Source of the DNA: Pythium myriotylum | Taxonomy: Eukaryota > Oomycota > Peronosporomycetes > Pythiales > Pythiaceae | DNA length: 64,000 bases | Assembly: GCA_023091665.1 (NCBI GenBank) | Contig: JALJCQ010000001.1 | Coordinates: 1,550,001-1,614,000 of the forward strand | Direction: 5' to 3' | In this document: positions 1 through 8,804 of the stretch, piece after piece | How the letters are laid out: each line of letters starts with the position of its first letter | How positions within the stretch are numbered: the first letter of the stretch is position 1 | Notes under the pieces: model-generated | The model's input: the letters and a program-made list of their open reading frames with translations, nothing else | Databases searched by the model: none | What the model was told of the DNA's origin: nothing | Translations under genes and position numbers: made by a program

Positions 1-1339
1 CCACGCGCACAGACTTCGACCGAGAGGCCGCGCGGCCAGGGCGTGTGGCTGGCGAAGGAGACGGCGACGTGGTGCCGCCGTTCGGGGACGGCGCCGCCTT
101 TGCTGGCGCAGCGCCGTTGCCAAACAACTTGACTTTGTTCTGGGCGAAAGAAAAGAGCTTCGTGGTCGACGCCCCGATCTTTTCGCTGATCTGCTTCTGG
201 GCGCTGCCCAGGCGCGTACGCCGACCGCGCACGATGTCCGACTCATGGACGAAAACAATCTCTTGTTCTCCTTCCTTGGGCGCGTGGAGCTTGACGCCGT
301 ACATGCTGTCGGCACCGCGGATCTCGGTGACGACGCCGCTGCCGAACTTGACTGTCGAGACCTCCATTCCTTCGAGCGCCTTGGCGTAGCAGAGCACAGC
401 ATTCGTGCTGAGGTACGCCATCGCACCGGATGTGAGTTGGACTTGCACGCGGTGGGTCGTCTGGTCGAGCGCCACGATCGTACCCGAGCCGAAAGTCGTG
501 ACGACAAACTGGCCATGGTAGTACAAGTTGGAGATCGAGTTGGTGAGCCCCGACGACGTGGTCACGATCGTCTTGAGGGCCGAGTTGAATCCCTTGGCGA
601 TTGCCGACGGCTCCTGATTCGCGGCTGGTTGTGCGTGAGCCGCCGACGCATGTTGGTGTACGGGGTGGGTCTGTCGGCGCACTGGCATGAGGCGGCGCAC
701 GTCCGAACGGTGGACGTTGACTTCGACGTCGGCGCGCGTGCTCGTGCCACCGAGCCGTACGCTGTACGTCTGCTGCTTGGAGTCAAAGGCGACGACGAGA
801 CCTTCCCCGGCGGGGGTCTCGACCCAGTCGTGCCGAATCGCTGGCACCGAGTAGTAGTCCTCGTCCGCGGGGTTGAGGTAGAGCGTGATGCGCGCGAGCC
901 CCTGGAGCGCGACGACGAGGAAGCCGTCGTCGCTGCGCGTGGAGAGGATCGTGCCGAGCCCGTAGCGCGTCCAGACGGGCGTGCCGGGCGCGAAGGGCGT
1001 GGTGAAGTCGCTCTCGGAGAAGTCGCTGACGGTGCGCGAGTGGTGCTTGGTGAGCGCGGCGAGTCCGCTGAGCGGGTTCTTGTTGCCCCAGAGGAGCTTG
1101 CCGGCGCGCGCGAAGGAGGAGGCGACGCCCGTGGCGAGCGTGGGCGCGGCGGCGTCCTTGTCGGAGGAGGCGGCGCTCTCGGTCTCGTGGTCGCTGTCGG
1201 TGGGCGCACGGTCCTTCTTGAGCGGCTCGTCCTCGGGCGCCGGCTCGTGCTGCGTGGGCGTGGCCGGGCGCTTGGCCGGCGCGGGGGCTGCGGCCCCCCA
1301 GGGCATCATGTGCGGGCGGAAGTTGCGGGCCATCATCAT
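1..1339 (-). CDS. Repeat-domain protein of unknown function, 5' part only (runs off left edge)
   Basis: The frame is open from ATG codons at 1339 to the window edge, giving about 446 residues with no stop. The start is a run of three ATGs followed by ARNFRPHMMPWG. After a charged Pro/Ala-rich head there are at least three diverged repeats of about 35-45 residues built on a (F/Y)G-x-G-(T/V) core: YGLGTILSTR, FGSGTIVALD and FGSGVVTEIR. Each is followed by alternating hydrophobics, suggesting small beta-barrels of the Tudor/SH3 kind. The visible tail is Ser/Pro/Ala-rich and basic. Long open frames on the opposite strand are by-products of high GC. I do not recognise the family and infer no reaction. 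The region 1340-2400 separates it from a divergent neighbour. Confidence 0.7.
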   Translation of the reverse strand, partial: MMMARNFRPHMMPWGAAAPAPAKRPATPTQHEPAPEDEPLKKDRAPTDSDHETESAASSDKDAAAPTLATGVASSFARAGKLLWGNKNPLSGLAALTKHHSRTVSDFSESDFTTPFAPGTPVWTRYGLGTILSTRSDDGFLVVALQGLARITLYLNPADEDYYSVPAIRHDWVETPAGEGLVVAFDSKQQTYSVRLGGTSTRADVEVNVHRSDVRRLMPVRRQTHPVHQHASAAHAQPAANQEPSAIAKGFNSALKTIVTTSSGLTNSISNLYYHGQFVVTTFGSGTIVALDQTTHRVQVQLTSGAMAYLSTNAVLCYAKALEGMEVSTVKFGSGVVTEIRGADSMYGVKLHAPKEGEQEIVFVHESDIVRGRRTRLGSAQKQISEKIGASTTKLFSFAQNKVKLFGNGAAPAKAAPSPNGGTTSPSPSPATRPGRAASRSKSVRV

Positions 1340-2400
1340 GTCCTCGCGAGCGAAGAAGCGGCAGTGACGGAAGGAAGGGAAGCCCGCCCGCCGTGTGCCA
1401 TTGACTGGAGTCATCCCCCGCCGAGCGCCACCGGGCCTGTCTCGTAACGTCGACCCATGGCCTCGCAAGAAGCAACTTCCGCGGCAGACAGGACGGCCGC
1501 GGCCGAGGTTGAAGAGAACGAAACCGCGCAGACTGAACCAAAAACCACCGCGCTAGGAAGGGCTAGGGCCGAGCCACCAAAGGTGGCTGTTCAGCAGGGC
1601 GGCCAACGCGGACGGACGTGAGACTCAAAACGCAAGCCGATCGCAGTGTCTCGATCGACAGGCAGGCAGTCCCACGTGGCGATGGGTGAGCGAGTCAGAC
1701 CGTGTAGCCTGGCTTGTCCCGAGCACCTTTTCGCTGGCGTGCCTTTGGCAGCCTTCTTGGGGCATGGGCGTTCGCTGGTCGGAAAGGTTGAACCGAACAC
1801 CAGGTGGGTCACAAAATCCCGTGTGAAAAAAACACCGTCGCAAAATCACTCCGATTGAGACAGCTGGGGGAACGGAACAGCTGGAGAAGCGCCCAGAAGC
1901 GCCCCTCATCCCGCAACCCGCTCGAGTTCGAATCGTACCTAGCCAAAATTTTACAGTGTCTATATCCTGTATATTCAAATACCCTTGATTATCGATATTT
2001 GACCTACAGAAATAAATTATGGCCATGGATTGGTGGAAATCGATCTCGATTGTGATTGGTTGAAAGCATGTTCGAATTCGATGGAATTTCTGGGACGCTT
2101 CGATTGGCTGTAAATGCGTTGCGCGATTGGCCAGAGTGGGCGTCTCAGCCCAGTCCCCCAGCCGAAGCACCAGCACTCACCTGGGCTCGTCCAGAGTGTT
2201 GGTCTCTTGGTTCGAGCGTGGTTGTTCCTCGGGCAAAGCGAGAGAGGTGAGCGGCGCGGCGGTCGGGTGACGATCCGGCGGCCCCAGCTCTTTTCCATTG
2301 GCCGAGCCCTCTCCTCTGTCTGTGTGTCGTCGTGCTGTGTGTCGTGCGTGGTCGAAGTTGCGTCCTGGTTGAAGCCAGCGGCCACACTAGAAAGTGCGAG
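1340..2400. promoter_or_regulatory. Divergent intergenic region with clustered CCAAT boxes
   Basis: This 1.06-kb gap lies between two divergent genes. Four ATTGG (inverted CCAAT) pentamers lie at about 2055, 2103, 2126 and 2297, all within 350 bases of the + strand gene start at 2401. Clustered CCAAT boxes suggest an NF-Y type input for that gene. The part near 1950-2010 is AT-rich. No credible coding frame was seen. Confidence 0.4.
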
Positions 2401-3231
2401 ATGAGCGTCACGAATCCCTGGGGAGCCCCACCGGCCGCCGCGCCGGTCAAGCTCAATGACCTCATGGACGAGGAACTGGCCGCCAAGCTGCAGCGAGAGG
2501 AGGAAGAGCAGCTGGAGCGCGACATCGCCGCGCAGTTCGGCGACCGTGACAATGTCGGGTGGTGTTTCGTCGAAGTCCCGAGCTCCGACTGCGAGTACGG
2601 CGTCATGAGTGTTGTCCAACAAGAAGTCCCCATGGGGGAACAGAATGGAGACCCGAACGATCCAGATTACGCGTTTGCACTGGAGCTGCAGGCCCAGGAA
2701 GCAGAGGAATACGATCGGCTTCGTCGACAGGAAGCGTCCTCGATCGAGCGCATTCAGGTCATGCGACAGGATCCCCAACCGAAAGACCATTCCTTTAACC
2801 GTCCCTTTCGGCCGAACCAAGGTCTACCTACTGGCAGGTCTCGTCGATCACTCCAGCGATATCAAAGTGCCTCCTCTACTGGCGAGTTTGCTGTTCATAT
2901 CGAAGAAGAGTACGAGTACGACTCGGACGACGACAGCAACGGCCACATTCACCACATCCATAGCGGCCGACGAGGCTCCGAGACGGCATTTCAACATGAG
3001 GACCCCGACCCTGACGATGAAGACTTATTTCTGGAGGATGACTTACCCATCGCTAACTTCAATGCGCTCGATATCTCGCTGCGAGGACCCGGTGATCGAA
3101 AGCGTCGGCCCATTCCGTCCTCTTCGTCGTCTCGTTCGGCCGCGTCCGCCAGTTCCTCTCGCTCCGGGACCTCCCCGACAACTTCCCATCACCACCACCA
3201 CCACCACCATGGACACCACGGTAAGGCCTGA
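2401..3231 (+). CDS. RIOK3 N-terminus/CCDC50-like protein with MIU-type motifs, no kinase domain
   Basis: The product is 276 residues from ATG 2401 (MSVTNPWGAPP). The first 50 residues resemble the amino-terminal part of RIO3 kinases: a Pro-Trp-Gly lead, then DEELAAKLQREEEEQLE. A second similar helix, DPDYAFALELQAQEAEEYDR, follows. Both fit the D/E-x-x-LA-x-x-LQ-x-E pattern of MIU/UIM-like ubiquitin-binding helices. Then come an Asp/Glu-rich stretch, a Ser-rich stretch and a run of eight His near the end. No RIO kinase domain follows: the next 340 bases lack a credible kinase frame and the next gene is an R3H protein. A GT after the His run (GGTAAGG) could be a splice donor, so the 3' end may be incomplete. 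Inference: a ubiquitin-binding adaptor, or a RIO3-derived protein that lost its catalytic half. Confidence 0.6.
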   Translation: MSVTNPWGAPPAAAPVKLNDLMDEELAAKLQREEEEQLERDIAAQFGDRDNVGWCFVEVPSSDCEYGVMSVVQQEVPMGEQNGDPNDPDYAFALELQAQEAEEYDRLRRQEASSIERIQVMRQDPQPKDHSFNRPFRPNQGLPTGRSRRSLQRYQSASSTGEFAVHIEEEYEYDSDDDSNGHIHHIHSGRRGSETAFQHEDPDPDDEDLFLEDDLPIANFNALDISLRGPGDRKRRPIPSSSSSRSAASASSSRSGTSPTTSHHHHHHHHGHHGKA

Positions 3232-3568
3232 TGCCATCGGCTTAAAGCGGGTGGAGTCGCTCGGCAGCAGCGTTGGAAGCAAATGCTGCATTCTGCTCGA
3301 TTGCGTGGCGCGGAAGCTGCAAGTATCATCTTATGGAGGTTTGGGAAACGGCTCGGCCCTCTGGTGGGTGTGGTCGTCAGTATTAGTTTTAGTGAACTTA
3401 TTAATATCCGAAGGCGAACTTGTTTGCAGAGGGTTCCCAGGTGCGGCATTTGATCCAGTCACGTGTGGGCGTGGAAAGGGGGAGAGGCTAACAGCCAGAG
3501 ACGACCAGCTCTGGCAACTGGATTGGAGCGCGGAAGCGACACCTCTCGACGATAGCGCCCGACTAAGC

Positions 3569-5176
3569 ATGAGCGCGGAGGTGTCCGCGGACTGGGAGAC
3601 GAGCGAAGTGGCGGTGCCCACGGTCGTGCGCGCGGCCGACATGAGCGAGCGCCCCGCGGCGGCCGCAGACGCGCCCGACGACGCGGCGGTGGACGGCGCG
3701 GCGGCGGCCTTCCGCGCCCTGCGCCTCGTGCCGCCGCCGCCTGCCCAGGACGGCGGGAACTTCGAGCGAGCCGACCCTTTCCAGCGCCAGCAGCAGCCGT
3801 CGCCGCAGCACGCGCTCTTCGACCCGAACGGCTCGTACCCGCAGTCAGTGAGCCCCGCCACAGCGACTGCCGCGGTCGCGCGGTACGGGCAACTCGATCC
3901 CGTGTTGCTGGCTGGGCTCGAGAACTCGCGAGAGCGACTATCACTGCTGAAATTCGAGGACCAGATCGTGCGGTTCATCAAGAATCCGCGCGAGATGCAA
4001 CTTAGTTTCCCTCCGCTGTCGTCGTACCACCGACTGATCATCCACAGACTCGCAGAGAGATGCTGCCTCGAACACCAAACAGCGGATTTCAATCCGTATG
4101 CACAGGGAGGGTACGACGGCAATTCGGCGCGTGTTGTGACGTTGTTCAAGACTCCGCAGACAGTTATTCCCGGTGTACTACTCATTGATCTCTCGGCTGA
4201 TATGCAGCAGCCAACTGTGACACCAGCCTCCGCTCCGAAGATCATGGTACGGAAGCGCAGCCAACCGCGCGGACCCGGTAGTGGCAATCGCCCGGGTGAA
4301 GTGGTGGACGTCAAGAGTCAACAGCGCTCCATTGAAGACCGAGAGCGAGCCTATGCCGAAGCACGTGCGAGAATTTTTGGCGAGGAGAATGCCTCGTTTT
4401 CCGATGTCTCGTCGACTTCGTCGACTCCTTCAATAAACGGGTCATCCACTCAGGCGACATCCAACGGTGTAGGTATGAAGTTTGGTGGTGGAACTCAAGC
4501 CGCTGGTCCTGATGGCAGCCGAGGTTTCGCGAAGGGAGGCCGCGGAGGAAATAACGGAGCTGCTGCCCAGTCTCGACATCGAGACCAGAGTCCGACATCC
4601 AATGATGGGAGTCGTGGACAGACCGCGAGTAACAACGGGTCGTCAGCATCCTCTGGCCAAAGCCAACGAGGGAATGGGACGGACAGCGTCAAGCAGCAAC
4701 AAAACTGGAAGGAAAGCAAGGTTCTGTGGCGTAACCGAGAACAAGAGTTGAACGACCCGGATTTTACGCGCAATCACGATGCCTTTCGACCCTCTCGGGA
4801 CCAGCACTACGGAGGAGGGGCAGGTGGTCGCTTTGGCGGCTATTATGATGGGCCTCGCTCGTTTGGCTACCAGAATTCACAATCCCCATACCCTGGTCGT
4901 GGCCGAGGGCCGCCTTCTCTGAACGACTACACTCGGATAGATCCGCGCCAGGCACTGTTGCCACCGCCACCGCCGTCCGACTATTATCGTCACCATCCGC
5001 AACATTCGGGCCTCACTCACCCGCCTCCACCTCCGCCAGGCGGATTCTCTTCGTATTCTCCTCATGGTCGAGGGTACGCAAACTCGGCACCCCCACCTCC
5101 ACCATCGTCGCAGCAATTTCGAAGGGGCTCCACGGGAATGGCGTACAACGATGACTTCCCTCCGCTTGGCAGATAA
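3569..5176 (+). CDS. R3H-SUZ domain RNA-binding protein
   Basis: The product is 535 residues. The frame is open far upstream, but the ATG at 3569 (MSAEVSADW) is the natural start because the N-terminal Ala/Val-rich leader and the conserved domains follow it. An R3H domain lies at about residues 133-200 (RFIKNPREMQLSFPPLSS, then YHRLIIHRLAERCCLEH, with the R-x3-H helix). A SUZ domain follows at about 224-275 (KIMVRKRSQ, then IEDRERAYAEARARIFGEE). R3H plus SUZ is the layout of the R3HDM/Encore group, which bind single-stranded nucleic acid in mRNP complexes. The C-terminal 250 residues are low complexity, rich in Gly/Asn/Ser/Arg and then Pro/Tyr, ending DDFPPLGR. That is typical of cytoplasmic RNA-granule proteins. 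No intron is needed. Confidence 0.85.
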   Translation: MSAEVSADWETSEVAVPTVVRAADMSERPAAAADAPDDAAVDGAAAAFRALRLVPPPPAQDGGNFERADPFQRQQQPSPQHALFDPNGSYPQSVSPATATAAVARYGQLDPVLLAGLENSRERLSLLKFEDQIVRFIKNPREMQLSFPPLSSYHRLIIHRLAERCCLEHQTADFNPYAQGGYDGNSARVVTLFKTPQTVIPGVLLIDLSADMQQPTVTPASAPKIMVRKRSQPRGPGSGNRPGEVVDVKSQQRSIEDRERAYAEARARIFGEENASFSDVSSTSSTPSINGSSTQATSNGVGMKFGGGTQAAGPDGSRGFAKGGRGGNNGAAAQSRHRDQSPTSNDGSRGQTASNNGSSASSGQSQRGNGTDSVKQQQNWKESKVLWRNREQELNDPDFTRNHDAFRPSRDQHYGGGAGGRFGGYYDGPRSFGYQNSQSPYPGRGRGPPSLNDYTRIDPRQALLPPPPPSDYYRHHPQHSGLTHPPPPPPGGFSSYSPHGRGYANSAPPPPPSSQQFRRGSTGMAYNDDFPPLGR

Positions 5177-5287
5177 ACTACACCGAAAATACACTACACG
5201 GAAATTCTCACTACAGCTGCAGTTGCGATCGCTTTGAGATTGAATAAATAGGGCTTCACTATCTACACTTGTGGCACGCAATTGCTC

Positions 5288-6895
5288 TCACGATTCTACT
5301 TGCTGCTGTGGGGGCATGAGGAATGCGCTCTTGTACGATGCCTCCTTTCGCTGTTGTTTCTTCTCCTTGTGCTTCTTCTTGCGCTCCAATTCCTACAGCG
5401 CAGAACCGCATTAGCCAGCTGGCTAGATAGCTCTCTCGTCACTGTGACAAACCTTCTTCCTGCGCCACATCTTCTCGAACTTCGTTTCTATCTGCTGGTA
5501 CTCTTCGTCGTGCGTCAGCCAAGGCTTCAGCCTAAGGGACGTGCCAGTGTGCGAGATAGCATCAGTCAGTACGATCATAAAACCAACTAACTTCCACGAG
5601 TATCGCATCGTACCTCTCTAATGCACGGCGTAGAGTGCGCTTGACTTCGTTGTTTCGTCGAACCTGCCGCACAAGCTCGTCTTGAAGCTCACGGATCTCG
5701 CTACTCACTTCGTCATCTTGTGGGTCGGTCATGCTGTGAGTAACTTCCTCGATCGTGGACTCGATCAATCCAATGTCGGTGAGTGTCCGAAACGTTCGGA
5801 GAGGAGTCTGCCGCCGAGCAGCAAGAACCAGCTCTTCACTCTTCACAAAATCTGTCTCTTCTTTCAAGGAGCCATCTTCCATGTCCACATCCTTGGCTGG
5901 GTTATAGTGGAGACCATTGTCCTGGTTGACAGCGCACTCCTCTGCTGACTCTGGAATCAACGCACTCAGAAGTCTCATGGCCAGAAGCTCATTGGTTCGA
6001 GCTGCCGTATCTTCGGAGGGCCGGGTCGAATGTCGAGGAGATTTTTCCTCCAAAGTAGGCAATCCGTTAACAGCGTCACATCGATCGAAGTCGTGAGTGT
6101 CTTCTATAACGCCTTCATCGCCAGACTCGGTTGATACAGTTGATACCGGGTCGTCCAACAGTAGGGCTTCCTGCATGTCTTCAAGTGTAACTGTCTTGAA
6201 GAACGAGTAGAATGACAAGTACCTCCACAGCCCAACTGTCGTACATGGCGAATCTACGTTGGATGATTGGGACCAGGTGAGTTCCCATCAAAATCGCCAC
6301 ACACGAAAACATCAGCCACTATACCTGATGCGAGGTCCTCTTCGACAAGCGCAGCAACCGGATCCAGTGCACTGGTTTTGTCACTCGAGACTTCAGCCTT
6401 GCCTTTGCCTTGCCGATGGGACTCTGACCCGTTCACCTCTCCATTTGCAGTGATAGCATGGGTCGAGTCACCGTCTTCTTCCGAAATCGCCGCTCCGACC
6501 TGCGCCATCTCGAGCTTGTCCGTTGCTCCGTTCAAGAAGTCGCTCACGTGGAGCAGCTGAGTCTCGAGCTGAACCATTTGCTGTTCAATATGAGTTCTTC
6601 CTCGCTGTCCACCGCACGTCCGTCAGTCACCGCAGGCGTCAGCGACGGGGTCGTCGCTCTCCGAGACGCCGCTTCTCACCTTGAGCTCCTGGAGCACGCG
6701 CACGACCGCGGCCTTCTTGGCCTGCGGCAGTCCTCCCTCCGAGCAGACTTTCTTGACCATGGGGAAGCTGTCGTGGCGCAGCCATGGCACGGCGAGCGGC
6801 GCGATCGCCGAGGCGACGGCCGCCGGCTCGACCGAGAGGGGGGCGGCGGGCTCGACCGAGAGGGGGGCGGCGGGCTCGCCGAGAGACGGCTCCAT
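5288..6895 (-). CDS. ADA3-like SAGA coactivator subunit (5 exons)
   Basis: Exons on the minus strand are 6895-6680, 6604-6274, 6190-5584, 5531-5453 and 5392-5288. Lengths sum to 446 codons (445 residues) with no internal stop. The C-terminal third fits the Ada3 family: LQDELVRQVRRNNEVKR, a long charged helix, HDEEYQQIETKFEKMWRRKK, and a Lys-rich end ELERKKKHKEKKQQRK. ADA3 scaffolds the GCN5-ADA2 histone acetyltransferase module in the nucleus. The N-terminal half has Ala/Glu-rich repeats (AAPLSVEP twice) and a coiled coil (IEQQMVQLETQLLHVSDFL). Most introns use GTGAGA/GTTTGT donors and CTGAC-like branch sites; the third intron (GTTTTA donor) was chosen because the canonical GTTAGT nearby breaks frame. 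The second intron donor has an alternative about 20 bases upstream. Family assignment is moderate. Confidence 0.6.
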
Positions 6896-7250
6896 CGCGG
6901 CTCGCTCTGCAGCGCGGTCGCGTCCGCCCGGCACTGCGGGCAGTTCACTCTGCGCGCAACAAACAGTCCAGGCGGCGCGCTCTCGTAAACCCGATACGTC
7001 CTTCTATTCGGCGACTCGCAGTACGACGTTAGGTCTCCTCTTAAAACCGTTTGGTGGGTGTGTTTGTTTTCCCGCGCAAATCCAAATGAAAAAACCTTTT
7101 CCGAGTCAAAAAAACCTCGCAGGGCTCTCTATTCGAGAACCCGCTCTACCGCGACCACCCGCTGACCGGCTCATTGAGTTCCGAGCCGCTAAAGCGCCAA
7201 GTAAGGTACTCGCTGACAGCCACGGTACTGCTCTCCTTGAAGCCAGGACA
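6896..7250. promoter_or_regulatory. Bidirectional promoter region, ADA3-like and HTH genes
   Basis: This 355-base divergent spacer contains GCTCATTGAGTTCC at about 7168, which partly resembles the oomycete GCTCATT initiator. It lies about 80 bases before the + strand ATG at 7251. Nothing else recognisable. Confidence 0.3.
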
Positions 7251-8741
7251 ATGGCGCGCGGCAAGGCGGACCGGCAGCTCACGGTCGGCAAGAAGCTCGA
7301 GATCATCGAGGAGGCCGACCGCACGGGCATGATCGCGGCCACGGCGCAGAAGTACGGCGTCAAGACGGGCCAGATCCGCGACTGGAAGAAGAACATCGAC
7401 CGCCTCAAGGCCACGGACCCGTCGCGCCTCGTGGCCGCCAGCACGGTGCAGCGCGGCCACCTCGTCTTCAACGAGACCTACGCGCAGTACTGGGTCGGCT
7501 ACAACAAGTACTGCTCCCAGAACAGCGACTACGACGACCTCAAGGCCGCGCTCCACATGACCCACAAGGACGTCATGCGCGAAGGCATCAACATCTTCGG
7601 CTTCCCCACGACCATCGACCCCACGACCACCTACCCGCTCGAGTGCCCGAGCTGCAGTGCGTTCTCTGTCGCTAGCACCTCGTCGAGGAGAAAAAAAAAC
7701 GCCAGAAAATGCTAACGAACGCTTGTGCTAGGTGACTACTACGCGACCAACGAGATCAAAGAAGTCTTCACGAAAGACATGACGGCTCTCCGCGACCAGC
7801 TCCGAGAGTTCTTCGACCAGAAGCCGTTCCCGACCAAGTACATGTACTATGTCACCAAGATCGATTTCGTCCGGCCCGACCCACAGGGCAATGGAGACGA
7901 CACTGGCTCTGCAAACGGAGCTGCCACTGGCGGGGCAGAAGAAGCCGTCACGGCTGTCGCGGGCGACGGACAGCCCGCTGCCTCTGCGAAAGATGCCGCG
8001 GCCACGCCGACCAAGGAAAATGACATTGACAACTACATCACGGTGTACGTCGCGATCTGCGGCAACGGATCTGTGATGGTGCCCATGTCCGTCTTCCCTC
8101 CCGTGGAGCCCTGGCACTGGGAGCGCAAGAAGCCGGTGAAGCTACGCCACGCCCATAGTATCCACCGAACAAAGAAGCACGACCCGAACGAGGCGCTGCA
8201 GTTCTTCTCTGTCACGTGGAAGAAGTTCTATGATGAAGAGGCAAAGTACAGCGACAAATTTGTCTTCTTACTGGATGCTGCCGTAGAAGAGTTCCGAGCA
8301 CCAGAGTTCACAAACGGACTGAAGCAGCTGGACGGCTACGATAAGTATTGGACGACTTCGTACACTGTTCGCAATCCGCTTCGCCAATCGAACTTTGAAG
8401 ACGTGCTCACAACATTCGTCATCGAGGAATGGAGGCGGATTCTCAACTTGAAGAAATCAAGCCAGCCGAACGACTACAGGAAGTGCATTGCGTTCTGGTT
8501 CTACACTGCATGGGAGTTCTTCGCCGGTGATCATGCGCGCGCGGCATTCCGGAGCTGCAACATGTACTTAGAAGATAAGCCTGGTTGGGCCATCGACAAC
8601 GGTGTTGATGGAGCTGTTGAGACGCAACAACCTGGTGTGCCGCAGGCACTTGCCCCGCCCGAATCGCACGGGGATGTGCCAGCTCCCGAGACTGCGCCTG
8701 CCAACCACGCCGACTTGGATTTGGACAAGACCGTTGTTTAG
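7251..8741 (+). CDS. psq/CENP-B-type helix-turn-helix protein (2 exons)
   Basis: Exons are 7251-7656 and 7732-8741, joined in phase 1, giving 471 residues. The intron has donor GTGCGT, branch GCTAAC and acceptor GCTAG. Residues 1-50 form a psq-type HTH (RGKADRQLTVGKKLEIIEE, then MIAATAQKYGVKTGQIRDWKKNIDRL), the fold found at the N-terminus of pogo/Tigger/CENP-B proteins. No DDE catalytic domain follows. Instead there are about 420 residues I do not recognise, with a CPSC pair, an Ala/Gly linker, and aromatic-rich blocks (ITVYVAICGNGSVMVP; CIAFWFYTAWEFFAGDHARA). The frame is clean and spliced among conserved genes, so a host DNA-binding protein derived from a transposase HTH is more likely than an active element. 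It ends 63 bases from the convergent neighbour. Confidence 0.7.
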
Positions 8742-8804
8742 TGTGTACTATATGATGTCTTCGAAATGCGGTCTTTAGCTTATGGGTTTGCTTTTGTTGC
8801 TGAA

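Noticed and set aside
245..1447. 400-codon + strand frame, with other long frames on both strands
   Set aside because: Low-complexity Arg/Gly/Val composition produced by GC-rich antisense of the minus-strand repeat protein, which has the better composition and repeats.
2609..3568. Upstream extension of the R3H-SUZ frame to 2609
   Set aside because: It is the shadow frame of the RIOK3-N-like gene; composition is poor and a good ATG with natural sequence lies at 3569.
6681..7715. 344-codon + strand frame spanning the ADA3-like exon 1 and the HTH gene
   Set aside because: Only the part from ATG 7251 has protein-like composition and a domain; the rest is antisense to the ADA3-like exon.
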